Notes: generated from the letters alone by a model not told the origin. Positions 1 through 8,097 are shown, counted from the stretch's first letter. The stretch: DNA of 64,000 nt from a bacterium (GCA_021800445.1 JAJYYZ010000004.1:1-64000); one strand, 5' to 3'. Translations and numbers: made by a program.

Positions 1-2
1 AA

Positions 3-104
3 TTGTTAGTTCGGTATGAAAAGAAGGCGGTAAGTTATCTTTCATTGGTATATTTTGCGTGTGCGATTATAGTTTGGAGGAAGATTATTCCTGTGCATCA
101 ATGA
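3..104 (+). CDS. C-terminal fragment of an unknown, possibly membrane, protein
   Basis: One plus-strand frame is open from the window edge to a TGA at 102-104. It reads as a short polypeptide tail with a hydrophobic stretch (VYFACAIIVW) followed by basic residues, as at the end of a membrane protein. The other two plus frames stop within the first 20 bases. The rest of the gene lies outside the window, so the family cannot be judged. An open frame this short could also arise by chance. Confidence 0.3.
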   Translation: MLVRYEKKAVSYLSLVYFACAIIVWRKIIPVHQ

Positions 105-204
105 ACTATTTACGGATAAGCTCTTAGTATATACCAAGTAAATTTTAAAAATCGAATATCTACGATTGATGCATTATCAATGAATAATTTGTGGAGGCAT
201 TAAC

Positions 205-1479
205 TTGAAAATACATTTTGTCGGTATAGGTGGTATGGGCTTAAGCGCGCTTGCCCTTTGGTCGAAACACATCGGCTATGAAGTTACAGGATGCGATCTG
301 TCCGACGGGCCGATGATAAAAACCATTCGAGATCTCGGAATAGAAATCACAATAGGTAAAAATGAGATCATCGATCATCCGGATATAGTAGTTGTTTCTT
401 CTGCCGTTCCGAAAGCAACTGTCGATGATTTCAAAAAATCCGGTTTTGAAGTCGTCGAACGTATGGATTTTGTTATCTTAAAAATAAATCCGCTGATAGG
501 CATTACCGGTACAGACGGGAAAAGTTCTACAACTTTCATGTCTCAATGGTTAGCGACTAAAAACGGTTTGGATCCAACGATGATATGTGGGGCGATACCT
601 GTCAATTCGTCATTTGGTACCTTTAAATCAGGTAAAGGCGGTGTTATCTTTGAAGTCGATGAATCTGATCCAAAGATGGAAGATGTGAAATCTGAAATTG
701 GACTTTTAACCAACTTAAGATACGATCATCTTGACAGATATCAAAATGATCCGAAATTGCAATTCGAAAAAGTGGTAAATTTTTTAAAGAAAGCGAAATA
801 CACTGCGGTGCCTTTCGATTTTGATTTTGATGCCTCTATCAAGATGGGGAAAGGCGGAGATATCGAATATTGGCCCATCGAATCGGAATTTAAAAAACAA
901 GTTTTCAAAGTAAAATACGGCAATTCTGAAGTAACAGCCACACTCAACATTGCAGGAGTTCATCAAATTGCAAATGCCGCAACGGCAATTGCAGGGGGCA
1001 TTTTGGCCGGTCTTCCATTTCAAAAATGCGCAGAGGCGCTGTCTGATTATCCGGGCTTAAAAAGAAGACTTGAGGTTTTGCATGCTGGGAAATCGACAGT
1101 TGTCGATGATTACGCTCATACTCCGGATGAAGTGAAATCTGCCCTTATATCTGTAAGACCTTATTTTAAAAAGATAATCGCGATTTTTGAACCTCACAGG
1201 TATACGAGATTTTCAAAATTCGAAAAATATTTTGCGGACGCTTTATCCTTTGCCGACGAAATATATGTAACGGAAATTTTCGGCGCCTTTGAAAATGAAA
1301 ACAATATCGGTTCTGATGTGCTTACCCGTGACATAAAATCTAAAGGTAAATCTGCCAAATTTGTCAAACTTGATGAAATTGTCGAGACTTTAAAAAAAAC
1401 GCGGGCGGATCTTTACATTTTCATGGGAGCGGGCAATATAACTTACAAAGCGCATGAATTCGCAGGTGAAGTGGAATGA
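205..1479 (+). CDS. murC: UDP-N-acetylmuramate--L-alanine ligase (MurC)
   Basis: Cytoplasmic ATP-dependent Mur ligase that adds the first amino acid to UDP-MurNAc in peptidoglycan synthesis. The N-terminus carries the Rossmann motif GIGGMGLSALA, the central domain has the P-loop GTDGKSSTT near residue 100, and the C-terminal domain has DDYAHTPDEV and EPHRYTR as in MurC. At 424 aa it is slightly short for MurC. The P-loop has GTDGKSS where MurC usually has GTHGKTT, so a MurC-like ligase of altered specificity is a minor alternative. The start is TTG, with GGAGG at 193-197 seven bases ahead. The stop overlaps the ATG of the next gene (ATGA), so the two are translationally coupled. Confidence 0.85.
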   Translation: MKIHFVGIGGMGLSALALWSKHIGYEVTGCDLSDGPMIKTIRDLGIEITIGKNEIIDHPDIVVVSSAVPKATVDDFKKSGFEVVERMDFVILKINPLIGITGTDGKSSTTFMSQWLATKNGLDPTMICGAIPVNSSFGTFKSGKGGVIFEVDESDPKMEDVKSEIGLLTNLRYDHLDRYQNDPKLQFEKVVNFLKKAKYTAVPFDFDFDASIKMGKGGDIEYWPIESEFKKQVFKVKYGNSEVTATLNIAGVHQIANAATAIAGGILAGLPFQKCAEALSDYPGLKRRLEVLHAGKSTVVDDYAHTPDEVKSALISVRPYFKKIIAIFEPHRYTRFSKFEKYFADALSFADEIYVTEIFGAFENENNIGSDVLTRDIKSKGKSAKFVKLDEIVETLKKTRADLYIFMGAGNITYKAHEFAGEVE

Positions 1480-2243
1480 TAGATACGCATTCGCACCTTA
1501 CGATGACCGACTTCGATCAAGACAGGAAGCGGATCGTTGAAAATTTCGAAAAAGATGGATTGGAACTCGCCGTAGAAGTTGGATTCGATCTCGACTCAAG
1601 TCAAAAAGCGGTCAAATTTGCCGAGATGCATGATAGAATTTACGCCTCCGCAGGAATACATCCCCACGATGTTGCAAATCTTGAAAATGGCTGGCAAGAA
1701 AAAATAGAAGCGCTTTTAAATCAAAAAAAGGTCATAGCGGTCGGTGAGATAGGGCTTGATTATTACAGAGACCTTTCTCCAAGAGATTTGCAAAGAAAAT
1801 ATTTTGAATTGCAACTTGAAATTGCGAAAAAGAACAATTTACCCGTTATTCTTCATGTAAGAGACGCGTATTTCGATGCTTACGAGATCGCAAGACATTT
1901 CGATCTCACGGCGGTCGTTCACAGTTTCAACGGAGAAATCGAGGATTTGAAAAGATTTCTTGATCTTGGCTTTTACATAGGTGTTGGGGGTATGGCAACT
2001 TACAAAAAAAATGAAAATCTCAGAAAAACACTGTCCCTTTCACCACTCGAAAGGATATTGACGGAAACAGATTGTCCATATTTATCTCCCCAACCTGTCA
2101 GAGGAAAAAGGAACGAACCGAAATACGTGAGATTTGCGGTTGAAACTTTGTCTTTGATCTTTGATGTACCATTTGAAAAAGTAGAAAAAATAACTTCTGA
2201 AAACGCCTTCCGCTTTTTCCCCGCGCTTACTCTTCACCCATAA
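1476..2243 (+). CDS. TatD family metal-dependent hydrolase (DNase)
   Basis: A 255-aa TIM-barrel hydrolase of the TatD family, which contains 3'-5' exonucleases acting on DNA and RNA. The metal-ligand motifs are in order: DTHSHL at the N-terminus, GEIGLDYYRD near residue 90, ILHVRDA, VVHSFNG and TETDCPYLSP. Length is typical. The ATG overlaps the murC stop by four bases, so the pair is an operon. The gene ends twelve bases before the convergent ABC-transporter operon. The exact substrate cannot be read from sequence. Confidence 0.88.
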   Translation: MIDTHSHLTMTDFDQDRKRIVENFEKDGLELAVEVGFDLDSSQKAVKFAEMHDRIYASAGIHPHDVANLENGWQEKIEALLNQKKVIAVGEIGLDYYRDLSPRDLQRKYFELQLEIAKKNNLPVILHVRDAYFDAYEIARHFDLTAVVHSFNGEIEDLKRFLDLGFYIGVGGMATYKKNENLRKTLSLSPLERILTETDCPYLSPQPVRGKRNEPKYVRFAVETLSLIFDVPFEKVEKITSENAFRFFPALTLHP

Positions 2244-2255
2244 TCGCTTTGCCCT

Positions 2256-3095
2256 TTACTCTTTTAGTCCCGTTGTTATTATGCCTCTTACAAATAACTT
2301 TTGAACAGCAAAGAAAAGAATCAAAGTAGGCGCCAACACCATCAATGTGCCTGCCATTATAACGCCCCAATTGCTTGTAGATTCGACATTGGTGAGCATT
2401 TTCAAACCTATCTGTGCCGTTGCCATGCTGTTTGAATTTGTAACTACCAATGGCCAAAGATAAAGGTTCCATGCGTAAACGAAATTTATCATGGCGATCC
2501 CGCCTATTGTCGATTTGGAAAGTGGAACGAGTATTTCAAACAAAAATCTCATCGGCCCCGCCCCATCTATTTTAGCCGCGTCTTCAAGTTCTTTCGGAAT
2601 GGTCATAAAATGTTGTCTCATCAAAAAAGTTGTCGTTGCACTTGCCAAAAACGGTATGGTCAAAGCCCAGTAAGTGTTAACCCAATGGAAACTCTGCATT
2701 ATCTGAAATAACGGAACTATCATTATCATCTCGGCCGGCATGAAAAGTGTTATAAACAAAGCGGCAAAAAGCAGAGATGCGCCTTTGAATTTGAAATTTG
2801 AAAAAGCGTAACCTGAAAATATTCCGAAGACAGTCTTCCCCAACGTTATGATTATGCTCATTATCAAACTGTTCAGCATTAACCTTCCGAGATTTATAGA
2901 ATTAAAGGCACTTATGTAATTTTGAATGTAAAATGAATTTGGAAAGATTTTAGGCGGATATACGAAAACCTCGGCAGGTTTCTTAAGGCTCATCGTTAAA
3001 GCCAGAAATATTGGAAGCAGGATGATGACGGAAATCGCTATCAAACCTATTTCTATTAAAATGGTTCTAAGAATTTTCTTTTGGCTTTTTTTCAT
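2256..3095 (-). CDS. ABC sugar transporter permease, UgpE/MalG type
   Basis: Inner-membrane permease of 279 aa with about six hydrophobic segments, starting MKKSQKKILRTILIEIGLIA. The coupling (EAA) loop is present: DAAKIDGAGPMRFLFEILVP, followed by LSKSTIGG. The stretch YAWNLYLWPLVV closely resembles UgpE, the glycerol-3-phosphate permease. An upstream extension of this frame over the neighbouring permease is a shadow and is not used. The ATG at 3095 overlaps the UgpA-like stop (ATGA). It is the last gene of the minus-strand ugpB-ugpA-ugpE-like operon. No ATP-binding subunit is encoded here, so a shared ATPase encoded elsewhere must energise it. Confidence 0.86.
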   Translation of the reverse strand: MKKSQKKILRTILIEIGLIAISVIILLPIFLALTMSLKKPAEVFVYPPKIFPNSFYIQNYISAFNSINLGRLMLNSLIMSIIITLGKTVFGIFSGYAFSNFKFKGASLLFAALFITLFMPAEMIMIVPLFQIMQSFHWVNTYWALTIPFLASATTTFLMRQHFMTIPKELEDAAKIDGAGPMRFLFEILVPLSKSTIGGIAMINFVYAWNLYLWPLVVTNSNSMATAQIGLKMLTNVESTSNWGVIMAGTLMVLAPTLILFFAVQKLFVRGIITTGLKE

Positions 3096-3961
3096 TGATA
3101 AAACACCGCCTTCTGGCCAAATTTGAAGTAAAGGTATGTAAATACAGCCATTATAAGTATTAAAATGACAGATTCGGCCGAAGCGAAACCTGTGTTGAAA
3201 TTTACAAAACCATCCTGGTAAAGTTTGTATATCAAAGTAGATGTGGTATTGGCCGGTCCTCCTTGAGTCATGACATCTATCGTCGCAAAAGCCGAAAAGG
3301 CTGTAAAAGTTACATTCATGACGATCAGGTAAAAGGTTATCGGAGAAAGCAATGGAATGGTTATCTTGATCAACCTGCTTGACGCGTTTGCCCCATCTAT
3401 TGTGGCCGCCTCGTAGTAACTTTGTGGAATTGATTGAAGACCTGCGAGAAAAAATATTATGTTGAACCCAAGATTTTTCCATATCGTTGCTATCATTATC
3501 GCTATAAGGGCAAGAGGATAGGTGGTAAGCCATTGAGGCTGTGCTTTGAAAAGCACTAAAAACAAATAACTCACGTACCCTGCGACGGGACTCAACAGAA
3601 AAGCCCACAAAGTGCCTGCAACGGCCGGTGAAACAGCATAAGGGGCAAAGATCAAAGTCCTGAATATGCCTATGCCTGGAACCTTTTGATTCAAAAGGAG
3701 TGCAAGAAAAAGAGAGATGGTAAGACCTGCGACAACTGTGACCACGACAAAGATCAAGGTTGTGTATGCCGATTGAATGTATTGCCCCGAAGTAAACAGA
3801 GACCAAAAATTCCCAAATCCTGTAAAAAACAACCTATTTCCGAATGGAGACATTTTATAAAAACTAAGTTTGAACGTCTGAAAAGCAGGGTAATATATGA
3901 AAATGACCACTATTAAGAATGTCGGTATAAGCAAAAGGTAAGGAAAAATTTTTTTCGACAA
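3092..3961 (-). CDS. ABC sugar transporter permease, UgpA/MalF type
   Basis: Inner-membrane permease of about 289 aa. The N-terminal membrane segment is YLLLIPTFLIVVIFIYYPAF. The APYAVSPAVAGTLWAFLLSP stretch is close to UgpA, and the coupling loop reads YYEAATIDGANASSRLIKIT. I choose the TTG at 3961 because AGAGGTG stands six bases ahead of it. The longer form starting at the GTG at 3970 would use the SD itself as its start codon. Partner permease and binding protein flank it. The substrate is probably glycerol-3-phosphate, a glycerophosphodiester or an oligosaccharide. Confidence 0.86.
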   Translation of the reverse strand: MSKKIFPYLLLIPTFLIVVIFIYYPAFQTFKLSFYKMSPFGNRLFFTGFGNFWSLFTSGQYIQSAYTTLIFVVVTVVAGLTISLFLALLLNQKVPGIGIFRTLIFAPYAVSPAVAGTLWAFLLSPVAGYVSYLFLVLFKAQPQWLTTYPLALIAIMIATIWKNLGFNIIFFLAGLQSIPQSYYEAATIDGANASSRLIKITIPLLSPITFYLIVMNVTFTAFSAFATIDVMTQGGPANTTSTLIYKLYQDGFVNFNTGFASAESVILILIMAVFTYLYFKFGQKAVFYQ

Positions 3962-4050
3962 TTCAATCACCTCTTTTGATCAACTTTAAATGTGAAATAT
4001 CGTTAGTTCCGACATTTGCCAAGTTGACATGTACTAAACTTTACGGTTGT

Positions 4051-4123
4051 GAAGGTCAGGATGCCCATGAGGAAGCCTTCGCAGCATAGCAAGGACAGAT
4101 TCCGAATGGGCACCTGCCGGAGC
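4051..4123 (-). repeat. Hairpin repeat element, degenerate copy A
   Basis: A degenerate member of a dispersed intergenic family. It shares the blocks GGATGCC, CCTTCGCAGCATAGC, AAGGACAGA and GCCGGAGC, in this order, with the copies at 5605, 41969, 42199 and 59389. It lies between the binding-protein gene and the first permease gene of the Ugp-like operon. If transcribed it would form an imperfect hairpin. Confidence 0.5.
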
Positions 4124-4153
4124 AAAGATTCGAAATATAAATTTTGATCACCT

Positions 4154-4188
4154 AAAAAGTCAAGAGGGCATCAAATGATGCCCTCTTT
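4154..4188 (-). terminator. Rho-independent terminator behind the binding-protein gene
   Basis: A perfect 11-bp inverted repeat (AAGAGGGCATC, loop AAAT in plus-strand notation) ends eight bases past the UgpB-like stop. On the minus strand it is followed by TTGACTTTTT. Located inside the operon, it probably lets the binding protein be made in excess over the permeases, as is common in ABC sugar operons. Confidence 0.8.
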
Positions 4189-4195
4189 GATCTTA

Positions 4196-5521
4196 TCAAT
4201 AAAGAGAATTGTAATTCGCTATTGCTTGATTGGCCTGATCTTGTGCCCATTGGAGTGCCTGCTGTGGAGTCATCGCTTTGGTGAACATTTTGCCAAAAGC
4301 GTCATTGACGGCTGTCCTTATCTGCGGGAATGCTCCCGTTACACCGCCACGGGTTGCCGGCGTGACGTTGGACATGAGAAGTTGTAAAACAGTAACAAGG
4401 TATGGTGGATTTTTAGCGTAATATCCTTGATACATGAGTTTTATTATCGAGTTCTTGTTAACCGGGAAATATCCAGTACCTGTGCTCCATTCGATCTGGG
4501 CATCGACACTTTCAAGAAATTTAAGAAATTTCCATGTTGCTTCTTCTCTTTGGGTGTTTCCGGTGTTAACCATCCATAAACTCGCACCGCCGACTATCAC
4601 ACCACCGTAAGGCACACCCGACGGATGTGGAAGGAACATCACGCCAAGTGAAAAATTGCCTGATTGAGCGGCTTTAACCATCATGTTGACATCAGAAGTA
4701 GATGTTATGAGCATGGCTGCTCTTTGAGAGATGAAGATTTGTCTTGCGTTGTCCCATCCCGGTCCTGCATTTATCGCAGACCCATTTTGAATCATATCGT
4801 TGAAGAAATTGAAGATCCTTAATCCAGATTCATTTGAAAAGACAGCCTTTGTTGCCCTGCCGTCGCGTCCATTGTTGTTGTTCAAAAGTAAAGAGTTCTG
4901 AACAGCCATGAATTGTTCGAAGAACCACGCAAGCGGTTCTCCGCTTCCGAAGGTAAAACCGTACTGTATCGTGTTGCCGTTAGCGTCTTTAACCGTTAAT
5001 TTTTGTGCGTCGGCGATGAATTCTTCAAATGTAGTTGGTGGATTGTTTGGATCGAGACCCGCTTTTTCAAAAAGTGTTTTGTTGTAAAAGATGACTGGAT
5101 TTGAAGAGTTAAATGGCAAACTGTAAAGTTTACCACCTACCGTGTAATAACCTCTTGAGGCTGAAACAAGTGTGTTGATGTCAAAGGACGGATCCTTGTC
5201 TATCATGTTTTGAATGGGTATTATCACACCGCTGTCTATCATCATTTGAGTCCCTATGTCGTATATCATGACAAGATCCGGCGGGTTTCCCGCTCTGACA
5301 GCCGCTATCATTTTTGTCATCGTATCTGTGTAAGATCCTGTGTATTGAACGTCAACTTTGATATCCGGATTCTGCTGCATGAATTCATTTGCGAGATTTT
5401 GCAAAAGTTGGATTCTGTCAGTGCCTCCCATTGCGTGCCAGAATTGAATTGTGACAGGTGCGGCAAAAATTGCGGATGCTAAAACAGCCATCACCGAAAA
5501 CAGTAATATCTTACGCCACAT
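4196..5521 (-). CDS. ABC transporter substrate-binding protein, UgpB-like
   Basis: Secreted family-1 solute-binding protein of 441 aa. A signal peptide (MWRKILLFSVMAVLASAIFA) is followed by VTIQFWHAMGG. The mature start and NPDIKVDVQYTGSY, RAGNPPDLVMIYDIGT and FNSSNPVIFYNKTLF resemble UgpB, the glycerol-3-phosphate-binding protein. There is no lipobox cysteine, so it is probably free in the periplasm-like space or held by another contact. AGGAGG stands ahead of the ATG. It is first in its operon, has a promoter and palindrome upstream and a terminator downstream. The ligand is inferred from family resemblance only. Confidence 0.86.
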   Translation of the reverse strand: MWRKILLFSVMAVLASAIFAAPVTIQFWHAMGGTDRIQLLQNLANEFMQQNPDIKVDVQYTGSYTDTMTKMIAAVRAGNPPDLVMIYDIGTQMMIDSGVIIPIQNMIDKDPSFDINTLVSASRGYYTVGGKLYSLPFNSSNPVIFYNKTLFEKAGLDPNNPPTTFEEFIADAQKLTVKDANGNTIQYGFTFGSGEPLAWFFEQFMAVQNSLLLNNNNGRDGRATKAVFSNESGLRIFNFFNDMIQNGSAINAGPGWDNARQIFISQRAAMLITSTSDVNMMVKAAQSGNFSLGVMFLPHPSGVPYGGVIVGGASLWMVNTGNTQREEATWKFLKFLESVDAQIEWSTGTGYFPVNKNSIIKLMYQGYYAKNPPYLVTVLQLLMSNVTPATRGGVTGAFPQIRTAVNDAFGKMFTKAMTPQQALQWAQDQANQAIANYNSLY

Positions 5522-5544
5522 TTCAGAAACACCTCCTTTTGAAT

Positions 5545-5564
5545 TTTCCTGAATTATCAGGAAA
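5545..5564 (-). promoter_or_regulatory. Operator-like palindrome at the ugpB-like promoter
   Basis: TTTCCTGA and TCAGGAAA form perfect 8-bp arms around a 4-base centre. The site lies just downstream of the predicted -10 box, about where transcription should begin, and ahead of the SD. This position suits a repressor of the LacI, GntR or similar type. No regulator gene is linked. Confidence 0.5.
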
Positions 5565-5571
5565 TATCCCT

Positions 5572-5599
5572 GTTATACTAAAACTCTTTTAAAAGTGAA
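5572..5599 (-). promoter_or_regulatory. Predicted sigma-70 promoter of the ugpB-like operon
   Basis: On the minus strand TTCACT (5599-5594) and TATAAC (5577-5572) are separated by 16 bases. The boxes are imperfect but correctly placed 50 bases before the binding-protein start, with the palindrome at the expected start point. Confidence 0.45.
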
Positions 5600-5604
5600 G
5601 TACA

Positions 5605-5693
5605 AAACTCGCATTCGCCGGAGGGCAGGATATCCTCTCGGTGGCCGACGCTGCGCAGCGAGGACTAGACACCGAGAAGGTCCTCCGAAGCCC
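5605..5693 (+). repeat. Hairpin repeat element, copy B
   Basis: Member of the dispersed intergenic family. CTCGGTG (5637-5643) and CACCGAG (5670-5676) are exact inverted arms. GGAGG near the left end pairs with CCTCC near the right end, and GCTGCGCAGC forms the tip. It shares GCAGCGAGGAC and AGACACCGA with the copy at 59389. It sits between the ugpB promoter and the end of the HHH-DUF2087 gene. The first 22 bases match a coding stretch at 14657-14678 exactly. Confidence 0.6.
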
Positions 5694-5725
5694 AAGCTTT
5701 ACAATCAAAGTTGAATCGGTATATA

Positions 5726-6271
5726 TTATATCTTTTTATAAGCACTGCCGTCCGCCTTTCTTTCCAAAAATCCAAAATCGACAAGATATCTTCTAATTTC
5801 GACGTGATCTGGATATATCGGTGAAAGAACGGAATTAATATCTTTTTCAGTATAAACACGATTTTTCTTGAAATGTTTTGAAATTTCCCTTAAAACGTAG
5901 AATTTCACAGAGAATTTTGAAGGAATTGTTTTCAGAGATCCGTCGATGCGAAAATATCTTTTCTTTACATCTTCACGCCATTTTTTGCCAAGCAACACTG
6001 GATCTTCTTCAAAAACTCTGGAAAGAAAATCTTGAGGAACAAGTTTCATAAGATCATCATGCTTTTTTATTTTGCCTGTATTTGCGTATTCGACAGTTTT
6101 TTCAAGAATTGCCTTTCCTATGCCTTTGACCTGTGAAAGTTTGTCTGTATCCGTTCCGTGCATTTTCGCCACTTCTGAAGCGAGTCTGTACGTTCGAGAT
6201 TTAAAAGGACTGTCTCCGATGAAATCGGTCAAATCGGCCATTTCTTTGAAGATTCTTGAAAGTTCCTCCAC
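5726..6271 (-). CDS. Helix-hairpin-helix (Pol X-type) domain fused to DUF2087
   Basis: A 181-aa protein with two recognisable parts. Residues 1 to about 75 look like the helix-hairpin-helix module at the front of DNA polymerase X: a helical DLTDFIGDSPFKSRTYRLAS followed by QVKGIGKAILEKTVEY, a DNA-binding hairpin. Residues from about 105 resemble DUF2087: YFRIDGSLKTIPSK, then YTEKDINSVL, VEIRRYLVDFGFLER and DGSAYKK. No polymerase catalytic domain is present. The start is GTG, with GAAGG about seven bases ahead. mscL lies upstream on the same strand with a 24-base gap. DNA binding is likely; the role is unknown. Confidence 0.7.
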   Translation of the reverse strand: MEELSRIFKEMADLTDFIGDSPFKSRTYRLASEVAKMHGTDTDKLSQVKGIGKAILEKTVEYANTGKIKKHDDLMKLVPQDFLSRVFEEDPVLLGKKWREDVKKRYFRIDGSLKTIPSKFSVKFYVLREISKHFKKNRVYTEKDINSVLSPIYPDHVEIRRYLVDFGFLERKADGSAYKKI

Positions 6272-6295
6272 CCCTTCACCTTCCCAAAGATGAAT

Positions 6296-6757
6296 CTACG
6301 ATTTTTTTTCAATATTGGACAGATCGGAGGTGCAATTGGGGCATCTCACGGCATCTATCGGTATATCGGTTTTGCAGTAAGGACATTTTTTCGTCGTTAC
6401 GGGTGCTATGGCAGCAGGCTTTTGGTATTTCTTTTGGATTTTGTATACGACGGTTATCATCAAAAACACGACGAATGCGATTATCAAAAAGTTGATGACG
6501 GTATTCACAAAAACACCGTAATTTATCGTCGGAGCACCGGCAGCCTTTGCCGCCGTGAGGGTAGAGTAATGTTTGTCCGAAAGGTTGACGAAAAGATCCG
6601 CAAAGTTGACTTTCCCTATAAGCAACCCTATCGGTGGCATTATTATATCGTTAACAAGCGACGATATCACGGAACCCAAGGCTATACCTATTATTATTCC
6701 AACAGCCATGTCCAAAACATTTCCGCGAGATAAAAAGTTACGAAAATCTTTGAACAT
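6296..6757 (-). CDS. mscL: Large-conductance mechanosensitive channel with a C-terminal zinc ribbon
   Basis: Membrane channel that opens under tension in osmotic downshock. The MscL signature is clear: FKDFRNFLSRGNVLDMAVGI, then ALGSVISSLVNDIIMPPIG, a periplasmic loop, and a second membrane helix FVNTVINFLIIAFVVFLMI. The tail carries CPYC and CPNC pairs, a zinc-ribbon-like module in place of the usual short helical bundle. At 153 aa it is slightly longer than classical MscL. GGGAGGGG precedes the ATG, and a minus-strand TATAAT lies at 6792-6787, divergent from the degV promoter. Confidence 0.9.
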   Translation of the reverse strand: MFKDFRNFLSRGNVLDMAVGIIIGIALGSVISSLVNDIIMPPIGLLIGKVNFADLFVNLSDKHYSTLTAAKAAGAPTINYGVFVNTVINFLIIAFVVFLMITVVYKIQKKYQKPAAIAPVTTKKCPYCKTDIPIDAVRCPNCTSDLSNIEKKS

Positions 6758-6827
6758 GATACCCCTCCCTATTCACGATTTTTATAATTATACACCATTT
6801 TTTTGGATTAGCACATCCGGCTTAAAA

Positions 6828-6838
6828 TGCTATATAAT
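6828..6838 (+). promoter_or_regulatory. Extended -10 promoter of the degV operon
   Basis: TGC followed by TATATAAT lies about 43 bases ahead of the degV start. I see no good -35 box, which suits an extended -10 type. It is divergent from the mscL -10 box some 40 bases away. Confidence 0.45.
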
Positions 6839-6880
6839 ACAAACAAGTTAAAAACGTAGTTTAGAATGGAGGTGGACTAT

Positions 6881-7738
6881 TTGCGAATAAAGATATTCGT
6901 GGATAGTACGGCCGATATGGCTCCGGATTGGTTTGAAAAGTTAGACGTGGATATGGTACCTTTAAAGGTCATATGGCCTGATGGGACTCAGGAAGATGAT
7001 ACGAGAGATTCATCTGAATTGATGAATTTTTACGAAAAGATATCAAAGACTTCAGAATTACCAAAAACATCGCAACCAACGGTTTTTGAATTTTTACAAA
7101 AGTACAGAAATGCAGAGCAATCGGGATATGAGGGTATTGTCGTTTTGACCTTATCTTCAAAGATGTCTGGCACGGCTAATTCCGCTGCAACGGCGGCAAA
7201 AGAGGCCAAAATACCGGTTGAGATTTTTGACACAAAATTGGCTTCTTCCGTCATTCCGCTTGTCGCAAGAAGGGCAAGAGAACTTGCAAATCAAGGAATG
7301 AACCCCAAAGAAATAGCCCAACAACTCATCATCGACAGAGAAAAAGACAAATTTCAAGCCATCTTTTACGTCTCAGACTTTTCTTTTCTTGTGAAAGGAG
7401 GACGCGTTTCCAAAATTCAAGGCTTTTTCGGTACTGTTCTGAAATTCAAAGTTGGGGTTTGGATAGACAAAAATGGAGAGATGATTCCCTTTGGAAGGAC
7501 AAGAGGGAAGTCCCACGCTTACGATATGCTTATCGAACAATCCGGGAAATACATTCCATTCGGATCGAAGGTCATATTATGCATGGTTCATGCAAATGCC
7601 GAAGGAGAAGCAAAAGAATTGCTTGAAAAGATGAAGGAAAAATATGAAGTCGTTGACGCTTCCTTTCACATGACGGGTAAAGTCATAACAACGCATGTCG
7701 GACCCGGAATGTGTGGCTTTGGAATAGAAGTGGTGTGA
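6881..7738 (+). CDS. DegV family fatty-acid-binding protein
   Basis: A 285-aa DegV/FakB-type protein. FVDSTADM near the N-terminus, LKVIWPDG, TSQPTVFEF and LTLSSKMSGTANSA are diagnostic, and GGRVSK and GPGMCGFG follow. FakB proteins present fatty acids to a FakA kinase; no FakA gene is linked here. I use the TTG at 6881 because GGAGGTG (6868-6874) stands six bases before it. The ATG at 6866 would place the SD inside the gene. It is the first gene of a long plus-strand run. Confidence 0.85.
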   Translation: MRIKIFVDSTADMAPDWFEKLDVDMVPLKVIWPDGTQEDDTRDSSELMNFYEKISKTSELPKTSQPTVFEFLQKYRNAEQSGYEGIVVLTLSSKMSGTANSAATAAKEAKIPVEIFDTKLASSVIPLVARRARELANQGMNPKEIAQQLIIDREKDKFQAIFYVSDFSFLVKGGRVSKIQGFFGTVLKFKVGVWIDKNGEMIPFGRTRGKSHAYDMLIEQSGKYIPFGSKVILCMVHANAEGEAKELLEKMKEKYEVVDASFHMTGKVITTHVGPGMCGFGIEVV

Positions 7739-7740
7739 AA

Positions 7741-8097
7741 ATGGAGATGATAAAAGAAAAAACAGTCACACAAAAAGATCTTGCCTCCGCGTTAAAAAGC
7801 GGAAATGCAGACGTTTTGTCAACACCAACGGTACTTGCATGGATGGAAGAAACCGCTTCCGAATTTGCTCAAACCTTTCTTTCAAATGATGAAATAACGG
7901 TTGGAGCGCATGTAACTTTGGATCATATCGCTCCCGCATGGCCGGGCGAGAAAGTGAAGGTCATTGCAAATTTGATCGAAAAAAGCAATAAAAAGTTTTC
8001 TTTTCATATAGAGATGAAATCTGGTGAAAAACTGATAGCCAAGGCCGATCACGTCAGAGTAGCGGTAAAAAGAGAGGCTTTTAAACATGAAAATTGA
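7741..8097 (+). CDS. Hotdog-fold thioesterase, FlK-like
   Basis: A 118-aa hotdog protein like fluoroacetyl-CoA thioesterase FlK and the wider COG5496 group. The likely catalytic set is visible: STPTVLAWMEE (Thr and Glu), then TVGAHVTLDHIAPAWPGEKV (His and the binding loop). These enzymes hydrolyse small acyl-CoA thioesters in the cytoplasm. The ATG lies two bases past the degV stop; a longer form from 7711 would overlap degV and adds no homology. Its 3' end overlaps the adenine deaminase start by 11 bases. The physiological substrate is unknown. Confidence 0.8.
   Translation: MEMIKEKTVTQKDLASALKSGNADVLSTPTVLAWMEETASEFAQTFLSNDEITVGAHVTLDHIAPAWPGEKVKVIANLIEKSNKKFSFHIEMKSGEKLIAKADHVRVAVKREAFKHEN

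Noticed and set aside
2227-2472. Minus-strand 81-aa frame across the ugpE end and the upstream extension of the ugpE frame to 3806
   Set aside because: Both lie over recognised genes in other frames, have no SD and no family motif.
4051-5693. Riboswitch in the Ugp-like operon gaps
   Set aside because: The structured segments belong to the dispersed hairpin family and the terminator; I see no known aptamer core.
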